From NCBI RefSeq assembly GCF_000142905.1, contig NW_013657667.1, positions 242,831 through 306,830 on the forward strand: a stretch of 64,000 nt of DNA, given 5' to 3'. The DNA is from Thecamonas trahens ATCC 50062. Its lineage: Eukaryota > Apusozoa > Apusomonadida > Apusomonadidae. Positions within the stretch are counted from its first letter, which is position 1, and every line of letters starts with the position of its first letter. The position numbers and the translations under genes are program-made. Under the pieces are notes generated by a model, which was not told the DNA's origin, searched no databases, and worked only from the letters and a program-made list of their open reading frames with translations. Shown here in pieces: positions 39,785 through 50,562 of the stretch.

Positions 39785-40058
39785 GCGGGCGAGGGCGGGA
39801 CGCGGCGCACGGGGAAAGGGTGGGGTGGCGGGACGAACGAGCAGGCGCCGCTTGTGGCCGACCAGACGTGTCCGAGGGTGAAGAGGGATGAAACGTATCG
39901 GCTGCAATTGCGGGGCAGGGAATGGGTCTGGGGATGAAAGAAATGGTATGATATGTGGTACTGATAGTCGATCGGGCGCGGTTACTGGGTTGCGCAGTGT
40001 GTGGTCGGGAAACTGAACGTGAGGGAGGGAAGGAAGGCCATGTCAATGGCATTCATGA
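39785..40058. other. intergenic region, no feature seen
   Basis: 274 bases between the Zn2Cys6-like gene start and the SDR stop, both on the minus strand. Mixed composition; no RNA gene or repeat recognised. Confidence 0.4.
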
Positions 40059-41237
40059 CTAGGAGGGGAGCGATGGCACGCCATCAGTCACAGTAGCGAC
40101 CTCGACCTTGAGCTTGGCGTTAGTCCGCAGATCTTCGACGGCGCTGACGATGGTCTCGTTGACTGGGGTAAACTCGAGGCCGAGCTCGCGGACCTTGGTG
40201 TTGTCGAGGTGGCAGACCTTGGAAAGGTTGGTGCGGAGGTAAGAGCCAACAGCCTTTGGCTGAAAGTATGACGCCATCTTGGTGAGGCCGGTTCCGATCT
40301 TGCACGAGAGGTCGCGCTTGGGCAGCGGATGGTCCGGGTACTTTGTCTTGAGTAGGGCGACGGTGTCGGCCATGGAAATGGCATCGTGCGCGGTGAGGTA
40401 GCGGCCCTGGGCGGCCGGGTTGGTCAGTGCAAGCGTGTGGGCATGGGCGACGTCGTGGACATGGACAAAGCACCAGTTGAGATCCATGGTTGCGGGATAC
40501 TTGCCGTCCATGATATCGCGCAGGATGCCGTTAGAGGTGTTGACTGCAGGGCTCGGCTCGGGCCCGACAATGACAAACGGGTTGATGACAACGAGGTCAA
40601 AGTTGACGGCCGCCGGTGGTGGCGGCGTCTCGATAAGACCGTCGGTGGGCAGGTCAGGCAGCGGAATGGGTGAGCCGACAAACTTCCAGGCCTCTTTCTC
40701 GGCGAGAGCCTTGGAGGCGTAGTACGGGTTGCGCGCAACGGTCGACTTGACGTTCCAGTCGGTCTCGGTGTAGACGTGGCCATTGTCGGGTGAGTCGGTC
40801 ACCGCCGCCATCGACGAGGTGAGAACGACACGGGCGACCGAGGGCGAGGCAGCGGCGGCGGCGAGGGTGTTGTACGTGCCCATGACCGCCGGCCGGAGCA
40901 GCTCCTCGACGGGATCGTTGACATCGAGCACGTACGGCGAGGCCGTGTGCATGACTGCAGCAGTGCCTGCCGCGGCGGCAGTCAACGCCTCGACGTCGTC
41001 GAGCTCGGCCGGCACAAGCTCGAGCGTGAGCTCGGGGTACTTGTCGGCGAGCGCACGGAGGTGGGCCGTCTTGGACTCGTTGGCCAGGCTCGACGGGCGG
41101 AGGGTGCCACGGACCGAGTAGCCGGAGGCAAGGAGGTCGGCGACGACGTGGGTAGCGAGGAAGCCATTGGCTCCTGTGACGAGAATGAGTGAGCCCGGCG
41201 GTGGCGGGAGTGGCGAGGCGGAGGCAGAGGCGGACAT
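40059..41237 (-). CDS. extended short-chain dehydrogenase/reductase (dihydroflavonol-reductase-like)
   Basis: Single exon, 392 residues from the ATG at 41237. The N-terminal Rossmann motif is LILVTGANGFLATHVVADLL (TGxxGxxxxH type). Other hallmarks are VRGTLRPSS for NADP(H) specificity, VMHTASPYV, VVLTSSMAAV and the catalytic NPYYASKALAEKEAW with Tyr and Lys (YxxxK). The substrate-binding half contains VINPFVIVGPEPSPAVNTSN and FVHVHDVAHAHTLAL. This set is typical of the DFR/cinnamoyl-CoA-reductase/GRE2-like atypical SDRs. Probably an NADPH-dependent aldehyde or ketone reductase in the cytosol; the natural substrate is not predictable. A C-terminal extension of about 50 residues is not standard. 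Confidence 0.9.
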   Translation of the reverse strand: MSASASASPLPPPPGSLILVTGANGFLATHVVADLLASGYSVRGTLRPSSLANESKTAHLRALADKYPELTLELVPAELDDVEALTAAAAGTAAVMHTASPYVLDVNDPVEELLRPAVMGTYNTLAAAAASPSVARVVLTSSMAAVTDSPDNGHVYTETDWNVKSTVARNPYYASKALAEKEAWKFVGSPIPLPDLPTDGLIETPPPPAAVNFDLVVINPFVIVGPEPSPAVNTSNGILRDIMDGKYPATMDLNWCFVHVHDVAHAHTLALTNPAAQGRYLTAHDAISMADTVALLKTKYPDHPLPKRDLSCKIGTGLTKMASYFQPKAVGSYLRTNLSKVCHLDNTKVRELGLEFTPVNETIVSAVEDLRTNAKLKVEVATVTDGVPSLPS

Positions 41238-41531
41238 GGCTGACGTGTTTGGCTTGGCGTCAGGTGCTTTTGGGAGACAAAGGTTGTCGAGGCTGAAAAC
41301 GTGACCGGCTCCTTTTTCTACGTTGACTGGAGTGCGGAGCTTGGTGCGGCGCGGTGTGACCCGGCAGAGCGGCGATGGAAGCGCAAGGCCACGGGAACGG
41401 TACGGGAGGGGGCTATGAGGCACGGGCTTGGATGCTTTGTTGTGTTGCATGAACGCGCAAAAAGGGTGGCTCCTTTGTTGTTGTTCTGTTGTTCTGTTGT
41501 TCTGTTGTTCTGACGAGCGAGACCAGACGGC

Positions 41532-43505
41532 TCATGCCCAGTACTTGTAGCACTCCGTGACGGGCATGTACTGGTAGTCAAAGCATGAGGTCGAGTGGGC
41601 GGTGATGTTGTTGCAGAGGCCAAGCGAGTTGACGAGCGGGGCTCGCTTAGAGCCGAGCCCATTAAAGTGAACCGTCATGCACCATGAGAGATCCATGCGT
41701 GGATCCCCAGTGAGGGCCGACCAGCAGTTGAGATTGAGTGAGTTCTCGAGCATGTTGTGGAGCTTGAGCTTGGACTTGGGTCCACGCTTGCCATAAGGGC
41801 CTGCGAGGCGGTCGAGGTTGTCGAAGAAGCAGCTTGAATAGGCGTTGACTATGGGTGAGCCGACGGCGAACTTGGAAAAGTCGGTGCTCATGCCGTACGG
41901 CTTGTCGAGCTCACAAAGCGACATACACTCGCCGTCATAGCCCTTCTCGCCACGGGCTTCGGCCTCCTCACCAAACACCTCCAGGATGGTCTCGGTCAGC
42001 GCTGAGTTGTCGTCCCACACCAGGAAGCGCCAACGCTTGGCGAACATGCGAGCGATAAAAGCGCGGGCCCACGGGGTGTTGCGGAAGACCATACCGCCAA
42101 ATCCGTACGACATGGACCGCTGCTGCGGCCAATGCGGCTCGTCCATGATGATGATGTCCTTGTCCGGAGCGAGGTCGAGAAAATCGGCAATGTCGACGTC
42201 GGTCCGCTGCAGGTACTGGTCACCGCCGGTCATCCACACAAAATCGAGGTTGTCCCGCTCGAAAAACTTGAACATGTTGGAGAGGGTTGACCACTGCGGA
42301 CCAAGATTGTACCACCCAAGGTCTCCCTTGGCCGACCCGGTGCTGAGCTCATCAACCTCGTCGGTCTTAGCCTTGAACTTGGGCTCGATCAGCAAGTTGC
42401 CGAGGGCAACAACTCGGTTGGCCCGCTGTATCATGAGGCTCTTCAGCTGCTCAAGGTTGTCCTCGATGAGACTGCGGACGTGGGCGAGGACGTAGGCCTG
42501 CTCGCCCTTGGCGTCGGCAAGTTTGCTGTCGATGGCGGAGAAGACCACTTCCATGGCCGACTTGATGTTCTGCTGGACGCGGGTGGCAATGTGCCTGTAC
42601 GAATGGAGTTCCTTGATTACCGATGGGCCCTCGTCAAGGATGACCTTTGCCATTGCCTCTACTGAGCGGGTGTTCGCCGGGCCCGTGCCCGCCCTCATCA
42701 CCGACACCACAAAATTGCTGAGCAGCGAGGGCAGCGGGTCGTGCTTGGAAATCTGGTCGCGCACCTCTTGCAAGTGCACGTGCACCTTTTTCATCATCGG
42801 CGCATTGCCCTGGATGTGCTTGGTACCGGTCTCGTCAATGAGGCCGAGGAGAAGGAGCACGTTCGACGACGCGAAGAACGTGTCGTCGTACGAATACAGC
42901 ACCTCATCCGGAATAAAGTCAAAGGCAGAGTACGGCGACTCGGAGACCGGGAGGCCAAACAGGCTTAGGATGTTGTTGCGGAGTCCAAGAACCGAAATCT
43001 CGTACTCGAGCACGTCCGCTGGCGTCGTATCCCACAACGACTCGTACCCGTAGTTGGCCGCGTAGCACTCTTTGATAAAGGCCCACTGCCGAAACGTGTC
43101 CAGCGACTTGGTATCCGACCATGTGTACAGTAGGCCATTGTACTTAGACCGCTTGGACGATCTGCCAAGCACAGACGTGACCGACTCGACAAAACTGTCT
43201 GAGTCGGAGAGCTGGCGCGACCGCGACACCATGTCCAGCTTGTCGCCGGGCTGCATCACCCGCCGCTCACTGGCCTGCTCGTCAGCGGACCTTCGCGAGC
43301 TTCTTCCGGGCAGCAGTAGCGCAATGAGGACCAGAATAGTTGCCGCGATCAGCGCCCGCTTGGCACGAGTGTTGGCTGTAGCCACCGCCCGCCTGTTCTT
43401 CCCATTTTCATCCACCACAGACTCGCCCGCCATCCTGCGGGTCACGAACCACCCTAGGCTCGCCATGAGCGGCACCAGTGTGAAGCCCAAGAATGTCGTG
43501 TGCAT
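41532..43505 (-). CDS. Golgi-type glycosyltransferase with large insertion (family copy B)
   Basis: Single exon, 657 residues from the ATG at 43505. A hydrophobic start (about 2-19) is followed by a clear anchor, ALIAATILVLIALLLPG, near residue 57. If translation begins at the later Met (MAGESVV) the protein would be an ordinary type II protein. The catalytic region starts with YNGLLYTWSDTKSLDTFRQW and IKECYAANYGYE. About 240 residues of helical insertion follow, absent from the paralogue at 18574. The core resumes at FVWMTGGDQYLQRTDV (DxD-like site), then EARGEKGYDGEC, NLDRLAGPYGKRG and LNLNCWSALTGDPRMDLSWC. Same family as copy A; the frame is intact. Adds an unknown sugar in the Golgi. The cysteines near the C-terminus may form disulfides. 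Confidence 0.8.
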   Translation of the reverse strand: MHTTFLGFTLVPLMASLGWFVTRRMAGESVVDENGKNRRAVATANTRAKRALIAATILVLIALLLPGRSSRRSADEQASERRVMQPGDKLDMVSRSRQLSDSDSFVESVTSVLGRSSKRSKYNGLLYTWSDTKSLDTFRQWAFIKECYAANYGYESLWDTTPADVLEYEISVLGLRNNILSLFGLPVSESPYSAFDFIPDEVLYSYDDTFFASSNVLLLLGLIDETGTKHIQGNAPMMKKVHVHLQEVRDQISKHDPLPSLLSNFVVSVMRAGTGPANTRSVEAMAKVILDEGPSVIKELHSYRHIATRVQQNIKSAMEVVFSAIDSKLADAKGEQAYVLAHVRSLIEDNLEQLKSLMIQRANRVVALGNLLIEPKFKAKTDEVDELSTGSAKGDLGWYNLGPQWSTLSNMFKFFERDNLDFVWMTGGDQYLQRTDVDIADFLDLAPDKDIIIMDEPHWPQQRSMSYGFGGMVFRNTPWARAFIARMFAKRWRFLVWDDNSALTETILEVFGEEAEARGEKGYDGECMSLCELDKPYGMSTDFSKFAVGSPIVNAYSSCFFDNLDRLAGPYGKRGPKSKLKLHNMLENSLNLNCWSALTGDPRMDLSWCMTVHFNGLGSKRAPLVNSLGLCNNITAHSTSCFDYQYMPVTECYKYWA

Positions 43506-44065
43506 TTTCCGTCTCCACTTGTAACAACCTGCTTTGCAGAAGACGGGTGCTTCCTGCTCTTCGCCTTGCCCCCCTCCCTCCCCGCTGCCACCCAAGCGCC
43601 GTTTCGCTGTCACCGCCAACCTCATTCGTTTCTTGTTCCGTTTCTCGCCTCACCACTCCCGCAAACTTGTGCCATGCGGCGCAACGCGCTGGGTTTTTGC
43701 GTCGGGCACTGGTGTTGTTGTTGCCACCAACGCCACCCGAGCACAGGCGTCGGCCAACCCAATTCGGCCAAATCCTGCCTGGCCAGACTACCACAGCTGC
43801 TTGGAGCGGCGGCAGCGGCTTGAGGCGAGTCTTTCTCACGCCATCCTTTTTCCTCAACGATGCATGTGCCACCAAGCAGTGTTGGCCTCTTGCGGTCACA
43901 AAGTGTTAGCCATCGGCAGGCTCCAGCCCCCCCACAGAATGGCCTGGCTGGCTGGCACGCCGCTCGTCGTCCCACGCTCACGCTCACGCTCACACCCACC
44001 TTGCTCGCGCCTACAATTTGTCGTTCCCCACCGCCTCTCTCTCCTTCTCCATTGCCCGGTGCAGC
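43506..44065. promoter_or_regulatory. divergent region between glycosyltransferase B and RapGAP genes
   Basis: 560 bases. Tandem-like CGCTCACGCTCACGCTCACA near 43976-43998. No TATA box was identified and no RNA gene seen. The first intron of the RapGAP gene, immediately after, contains long G runs (about 44131-44165). Confidence 0.45.
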
Positions 44066-47000
44066 ATGGCGTTGGTCTATGTCCATGGTATGGCGCGGTG
44101 GCATAGGGTTTGGGGCGACCGGTGTGCGGGAGGGGGGGGGGGGGGGGAGGGAGGGGGGGGGGGGTGGGAGGTGGTGGCGAAGAAACAGGCAGCTGCGCAC
44201 AGAACGCGGACGGGAGGCCAGGGGGCACAGGGTGGAGGGTGGTGACTCACAGCAAGGGCGACGGCATGCACGGCAGTGGGAGAGGCGACACAGGTGGTGG
44301 CCGAGACCGCGGTGGCGTTACTGGCCAACGTGAGGGTGGGTCCGCTGCTGCAGCGGACGCGAGCGCGGCCTGTAGAGGCCAATGTAACCTTTGGAGAGGC
44401 CTTTGTCTTTGCACTCGAGCGTGGGCCGATGCTCAACTCTGCAGACGTGAGCGTCGAGGTTCTGGGGCTGACCTCTGCACCGCTCTCTGCGCGGGCTTCG
44501 CTTGCGCTCAAGAGCTCGTCGCCGCTGGCGGCGGTGGCATCTTCGGAAGGGCGGTCGGCGTCGTTTTCGCTCGACTCGGGCGGATCGCGGCGGCTGACTG
44601 GGAGCTTGGGCGGGCCTGGACCAGGCGCGATGGTGGCGGTGCTGGGGGAGATTGCCATTCCGCTGCCGCGGATGGGCAAGCTGATGCGGTCGTCGGTCTG
44701 GCTCGGCTCTGTTGGCGGCGGCATGGTGTCGATTGCAGTCAAGGTCATTGCGGTGGAGCGCGGGCCGTCGCGGGAGCTCGCTGGATGGAACCCGCCTGAC
44801 ACGCGACACACATCGGGGACGCAGCACATTCCGCTGCTGGACGAGGGCAGGAGTGGGCAGGCCGAGCCTGAGTACTACGACCCGAGGGGGGCGCCTTTGG
44901 TGACCGGAACCGTCACCTGGGCCCGCGACGTGCCAACCAAGCGGGTGTACACCAAATCGGACTTGTTCACGGCGTACGTGGAGAATCCGGCGTCTGAGTC
45001 GCGGTGGTACGCACGGTTCTTTGCCGGCAACGTCCACGACAACTTTGTGGCCAAGTCAGAGGCCTTCCGTGGCTCGGTTGTCATTGTCTCGACGATGTTG
45101 ACGACGATTCCAGGCCTCGGTAACCAGTACTGGGTCATTGTGTGGAGCAAGGACGCGATTGTGCGGCGGATTGTGTCTGTGGCGTCCAACACTTCGCTGC
45201 GGTTCCCGGAGCTGCTGCAGCGTGTGGCGCCAGCGATCTACGCACGCGGCTACAAGCTCTTTTCCAAGGTGGTGTACCCGGCGCCAGGCCTCGAGGCTGC
45301 GCTGGTGTCTGTGGAGAACGGCGACGAACCGCAACTGACGATGAAGATTGGCGTGCTGTTTGCCAAGCACGGGCAGACCGACGAGAACGAGATGTTCTCG
45401 AACCGCAACGGGTCGGAGGCTTTTGAGGAGTTTCTCGACCTGCTCGGCGAGCGCGTGACGCTGCAGGGCTTCAAGGGATACGCCGCGCAGCTGGACACCC
45501 GCAACAACGGTTCGGGCCTCACCTCGGTCGCCACCTCGTTTGGCGACCACCAGATTATGTTCCACGTCTCGACGCTGCTGCAGTATGATCCGACGGACGA
45601 GCAGCGGATTCAGCGGAAGCGATTCATCGGCAACGACATTGTGGTCATTGTGTTTATGGACGGAACGACGCCGTACGACGTGCAGACCATGAAGTCGCAG
45701 TACACCAACGTGCTTGTGGTGGTCCAGCCCTCGCCGACCGACGCCAACGCGTACCTGGTGACCACAGCCAACGGACCGGGCATCCCACCGTTTGGGCCCG
45801 AGGCTGCTGTTGAGTACCCGCGCGACTCGGACTTTGTTGACTGGCTCCTCTCTAAGTGCATTAACGGGCAGACGGCGACGTGCGCCGGTGCCGAGTTCCA
45901 GATCCGTGAGAAGCGGACTCGCGCCGTGCTCCTCGACAACATCTATAACGAGCTTCCGCCGTCGGCCTTTGAGCGCAAGAAGAAGCGCATGTACGAGTTT
46001 GCGTCGACCGGCCGCCAGTTCCTGCAGGCGCTCCCGGTTGCTGATCCTCAGATCTTCCAGCTCTTTCCCATGCTCGACGCTTTCCCACACCGCATCTCAT
46101 GCTTTGACTCGATCGATGAGATCCTGTTCTTTGGCACGCCTGCCGGCGTGTACAAGACTGCTGGCAACACGTCCGAGTGCCACAAGGTGACCGATCTGGC
46201 TGAGGTAGGCCAGATTGCACTTCTGCCGGAGCTCAACATGCTTCTCATCCTCACTTCGCCGCCGTCGGCGCGGCTGTATGCGTTCTCGCTCCGCGAGCTC
46301 CTCGCCGATGGCCCGGCTGGCCAGCCGCAGGTTGCACTTGTTCCGGTCAAGTCGCCGCTCTCGTTTGAGGTCGGCGTGGTGGCGCGGCAGCGGGTGGTGG
46401 CGGTGGCGGTGCCTGATGGCGCGGTCCAAGTCTTCGGCATGTCGGCCACGCGCGAGTTTTCGCCGCTTGTCACGCTCCGGACCGAGGGCACGCTCATCAA
46501 CGCCATGGCCTTTACGCCCACCGGCCTTGCTGTCGGCTACGAGTGTGTCGAGTCGCCGGCAGCGTTTACCTTTTCCATTTCACTTCAGAGGCGCTGCCGG
46601 ACTCTGCGCAGGCCGGAGCGGTGGAGCAGCTCTACTTGCCGTACCCGATGTACACGGCGTCTGCGCTTGACGCGGTGCCGATGGACGCTTTCTACTTGCC
46701 TGGCACCGGCGTCTTTCTCTGCTTCCAGTCTTTTGGTGTTCTTGTAGATGCGCTCGGCGCTGTGATCCTCCGCATCGACTGGGAGATCGAGCCGATCTCG
46801 TTTGCCTGCTTTGGCACGTTCCTCATTGTCTTTTCCGTGGGTATCACCCAGGTCCGCTCGCTCATCAACGGCTCGCTTGTCGAGTCACATCTGCTCATGG
46901 CGACGTCGCCGTTTGTTTGCGCCGGCGACACGATTTTCGCGTCGGTCAAGGGCTACGACTCGTGGTCGGTCACCATGTTCACGCCTGTCCACAAGTATCC

Positions 47001-47925
47001 AGAGTTGCTGACGTCAGATCCGGCGCTGAGGCCCGGTGCGAGCGCGGCCGAGTCTGCGGCGCAGGCGGCCGACGCAGCTTCCAAGGCCGCAGCATCGGCC
47101 GAGGCCGCGGCCGCGGCTGACAGCGCCTCGTCGCCCGCGGGCATTGACGAGGAGTACTCGAAGCTCCGGCGCGGGCGCGAGACAACACGCATGCATCGGC
47201 GCTCGATTGTGGGCTTGCAGCAGATCTCACCAACGGCCGTGCTTGCCGACGATGACGATGCAGTCGTTCACACCTCGTCGTTGGAGGCGATGTGGGAGGC
47301 GTCGGCTCGGGAGCAGGCGTCGCAGGTTGACGCCGCAGCTGCTGCGGCAACAGCGTCTCTCGAGGTTGAGGCGTCGCGGCGAAAGGAGGCGCGCAAGTCG
47401 CTAGCGCAAGTCGCGCTGTCGGACTTTAACTTTGACGACGCGAGCGGTGGCGAGAGCGGAGGCGCGGGGGATGCGGGCGGCGGGAGCAGGGCCGACGCGA
47501 GCGGGAGCGCCAGCAGATCTTCGGGCGCACTGGCAACAGTCGGCGGCATGGCGTTTGGAGCCAACGTCGACGCCGACGCCCTCACCGGCCTCGAGCGGCA
47601 CCTCTTCCGCTTTGGCGTGTGCATGAACGAGCTTGTGGAGTGCATCGCGACCAAGAACAAGTCGATCATCATCCAGGGCATGTCGCAGGTGGTCAACCAG
47701 GTCAAGATCATCACCCGTCTAGTGGACGCGTCAGTCCCGCCGCCGCCCGCGGCCATGACAGCAGCGGCGTCGTCGATTCAGCAGGCCGCCGCTGTGGCGC
47801 TCCGCGCTGGCAAGCGGGTGATGATGACGTCGTCAGCCGAGGACTGGACCGCGTTTGCGCGCGAGAACCTCGCGCTCACCGTCACAACCCACAAGCTGTT
47901 CCGGCTGCTTCACAAGGCCGAGTAA
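44066..47925 (+). CDS. C2-RapGAP-CNH protein (GARNL3-like)
   Basis: Exons 44066-44087 and 44253-47925 with a 165-base GTATGG...CAG intron; about 1,231 residues. Exon 1 encodes only seven whole codons but is required for the start, since the downstream frame opens with GTG. Residues 1-150 form a divergent C2 domain (TFGEAFVFALERG, VSVEVLGL). The Rap/Ran-GAP domain (about 340-560) has KIGVLFAKHGQTDENEMFSN and the asparagine-thumb block FIGNDIVVIVFMDG (about residue 466). A citron-homology (CNH) propeller follows, from ISCFDSIDEILFFGTPAGVY through FLCFQSFGVLVDALG to about residue 920. The tail is Ala/Ser-rich and ends in a helix. The order RapGAP-CNH is that of GARNL3. One frameshift near 46540 divides the CNH part. 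Predicted GAP for Rap/Rheb-like GTPases. Confidence 0.88.
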
Positions 47926-47999
47926 AGGCATATGACCGCCAAGCAGGAAGTAAACGGGCTGCGAAAAGTGGAGCGGAGAGGAGCGATGCAACGGTGCCT

Positions 48000-49146
48000 T
48001 TACTTCTTCTTCTTGGGTCGCTTGCGCTTCTTCTTGGTGTGGGCGGCGAGGATCTTCTTGCGAACGCGGTGGCCACGCCAGAGCTTCTGCAGGCGAGCGG
48101 CGGCGGTACCGAGGCGGACGCCAAAGAGCATGGCAGCCTCGCGCTGCTTGGCGAGCCGGTGGTCCTCCTCGACGACGGCGCGCATGTTCTCGTACTCGCG
48201 GGTGAGATTCTCGATCTCTGCCACGGTCTGCGACTGCTGGATCTTGAGCGACTCAACCTCCTTGCGCTTGGCCTCGATGTCTTCAAAGTACTTGTCGTTC
48301 CAGGCTGTGATCTCCTCCTGGAGCCTGTGCTCCTGACGCTCGAGGAAGCCCATGGTCTTGTTGTGGACGTTTGTCTCGATGGCAATCTTCTTGTCAAGAG
48401 TGTCGATGTCGGCAACGAGCTCGCGCTCGCGCTCCTCCCACTGCCTGCGGCGCGAGTACTTGACAGCCGAGTACTTTTGCGCGAAAAGTTGTAGTTGGAG
48501 AGCGCCTGCTTCTTGGCCTTTTGCAGGGCGGTCTTCTTGCGTGCGATGATGATGTTGAGCTCCTTGATCATCTTGTCCTTGTCGGCCTCCACGGCGGCAA
48601 GCTGTGCAGAGAGGCGCTTGACTTCGGCGGTTGCCTCGCGCTCGCGTTCGATGGTCCGGCGCAGGCCCTCCTCCTTGGCCTTGTCCTCACGGACGGTGGT
48701 GAGGAGGGTCCGGAAGTGGAGCTCGTTGAGCTCGAGTTGGGTATCCTTCAGCAGGTGGATGAGAGAGCGGCGCTCCGACTGGATCTTGAGCAGGTTGTCG
48801 GCCACGTTGGGGTTCTCTTTGAGGTTGCGGCAGAGTAGCTGGGTCGATTGCCGAAGCTGGTACGCGATCTGCGTCAGCTCGGCCTCGACGTCTTTGTACT
48901 TTGACTTGTTGGCCAGCGCCTTGTACGACGCCCGCTGGGCGAGTAGCTCCTCATATCGAGCCTCCAGTCGCTTCTGCTCCGCAATGATCTGCGAAGTCTC
49001 GTCGCCTGTCGCCTGCGCCAACTCCTCCCGCTGCTCCAGGATGTCGCGGGTGATGTCGCCCAACAGCGAGAGCGAGCCCACGCAGTCGTCGAGCAGCGCC
49101 GACAGCTGCACCACCTCGAGCGGTGCCAGCCTATCCTTGTGCTCCA
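48000..49146 (-). CDS. DRC9: dynein regulatory complex subunit 9 (IQCG)
   Basis: Single exon, about 382 residues from the ATG at 49146. The protein is almost wholly coiled coil: LAQATGDETSQIIAEQKRLE, KYKDVEAELTQIAYQLRQST, LNELHFRTLLTTVREDKAKE. It then reads WEERERELVADIDTLDKKI and GFLERQEHRLQEEITAWNDK. An IQ motif (AAARLQKLWRGHRVRKKI) follows near the C-terminus, then a poly-Lys tail. This order, with calmodulin-binding IQ after a NKSKYKDVE-type block, is that of IQCG/DRC9, part of the nexin-dynein regulatory complex of motile axonemes. The frame breaks once at the A run 48484-48487 (T run in the coding strand), between QALSNYNF and AQKYSAVKYSRRR. A divergent 338-base region separates it from TilS. 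Confidence 0.87.
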
Positions 49147-49484
49147 TGGGGAACGAGCGCAGGTATGGGGGTCGGGTTTGGGGTGTGTGTGGGTGGGTAG
49201 GTGGAAGGGGCGTGAGTGAGGTGTCGTATTCTTGGGGAGAGGGTAGACGGAGACCGGGTCGGTGGTGGCGGGAGGGAGGAAGGAGTTGGCCAACCGCCAC
49301 CCGCTGCTGCTCGTTCCGGTTGTGTATCGTTTTCGGTTTCGGCACTTCGGCGAGTGAAACCCGTGGCAGCCTGGCGGTGGCGGGCAGAGCGGCAAGTCTG
49401 GTTTGACGCGGCGGCGTTGCGGTTGCGGCGGAGACGAGGCGGCCTCTTGTCACGCCACTTGCACTCTGCTGGTTCTGTCTTTCG
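49147..49484. promoter_or_regulatory. divergent promoter region of DRC9 and TilS-like genes
   Basis: 338 bases. The DRC9 side (49155-49210) is GT/GGGT-rich, so it reads as a C/CA-rich pyrimidine tract leading to the DRC9 ATG. No other element was recognised. Confidence 0.4.
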
Positions 49485-50555
49485 ATGACGGTGCGGATAG
49501 CGGCTGGCGTGTTTGCTGAGCGGATGGCAGGTCTGCTGGCCGCGGTGAGGCGGGAGGGTGGGCGGCTGCGGGTGGCGGTGGCGGTGTCTGGCGGGGCTGA
49601 CTCGCTGGCGGCGGCGGCGCTGGTGGACGAGTGGATTGCGGCCGGGGCGGCAGCCGAGGCGAGCGTGGTGACTGTAGACCATCGCTTGAGAGCTGAGGCA
49701 GCTGAGGAGGCTGCGTGGGTGGCATCACTGCCTGGATCGCCGCTGCTCCCGGCGATGGCGCCGGGCGCAGGCACTGTGCTCCGCGTTGACGAGCCGCCCT
49801 CATCGCAGGAGCACGGCCGGATGCTGCGTTATGCAGCTATGGCGCGGTACGCTGCAAGAAGCGGCATCGATGTCATCATCACCGGTCACTCGGCGGACGA
49901 TGTGGCCGAGTCGACTCTGCTTCGGGCCGGGCAGGCCTCGGGCGTCGACGGCCTGGCGGCCATGGCGGCTATGGCCGTTCTGCGACCGCCGCCGACTTTG
50001 CTGGCGGAGCGCAACGTGCGTACAAGCGAACATCTCTCAGCTGACGGCCCGCCGTGGCTTTCCCGACCACTCACCCGGCACACCCGGGCGCAGCTCGAGG
50101 CAACATGCGAGGCCTTTGGCCTCGCGCCCGGCGGATGGGTTGCGGATCCGTCGAACGAGATGACCAAGTATGCGCGGACTCGGGCGCGGCTTGCGCTGCG
50201 GTTGCCCGCCGCCGCTGTTGTCGATGCTTCCGGAAGTCTTGCTCAGACTGCTCTTGTCCTACGCGACATGCGCGATGCCGCCGAGGCGCAGCTCGCGAGT
50301 TGGCGGGCGGCCCATGTGGCGGTGCGGCTTGACGGGAGCCTGTGTGTGGCAGACGAGGCGCTGGATGCGCTTCCGCAGGTCTTGCGGCTCCGAGCTGTCT
50401 CGATGCTCATCACAGCGGTGGCGCAGCGAACATACCCTCCGCGGCGGCGTGGCGTCGAGGCGGTGCTTGCCCTCGTGCCTGGCGCGTCGCAGACGGTGGC
50501 CGGCGTGCTTGCAGTGAGGAGGAGCGGGCGGCTGGAGTTTAAAGCGCAGCCGTGA
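49485..50555 (+). CDS. tRNA(Ile)-lysidine synthase, TilS-type, probably organellar
   Basis: Single exon, 356 residues. The N-type ATP pyrophosphatase P-loop is VAVSGGADSLAAAALV (about residue 35). Other TilS signatures are VVTVDHRLRAEA, ITGHSADDVAESTLLR in place of H-H-x-D-D-x-x-E-T, GLAPGGWVADPSNEMTKYARTR (the D-P-S-N-x-x-x-x-x-x-R-x-R block) and basic residues in ALRLPAAAVV. The C-terminal domain is reduced relative to bacterial enzymes. TilS converts C34 of the AUA-reading tRNA-Ile to lysidine. In a eukaryote it should act in the mitochondrion, though no obvious targeting peptide is seen beyond the Arg-containing first 25 residues. An ancient endosymbiont origin is expected for the family. 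It converges with the CK2-like gene, 7 bases apart. Confidence 0.85.
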   Translation: MTVRIAAGVFAERMAGLLAAVRREGGRLRVAVAVSGGADSLAAAALVDEWIAAGAAAEASVVTVDHRLRAEAAEEAAWVASLPGSPLLPAMAPGAGTVLRVDEPPSSQEHGRMLRYAAMARYAARSGIDVIITGHSADDVAESTLLRAGQASGVDGLAAMAAMAVLRPPPTLLAERNVRTSEHLSADGPPWLSRPLTRHTRAQLEATCEAFGLAPGGWVADPSNEMTKYARTRARLALRLPAAAVVDASGSLAQTALVLRDMRDAAEAQLASWRAAHVAVRLDGSLCVADEALDALPQVLRLRAVSMLITAVAQRTYPPRRRGVEAVLALVPGASQTVAGVLAVRRSGRLEFKAQP

Positions 50556-50562
50556 GCCAACA

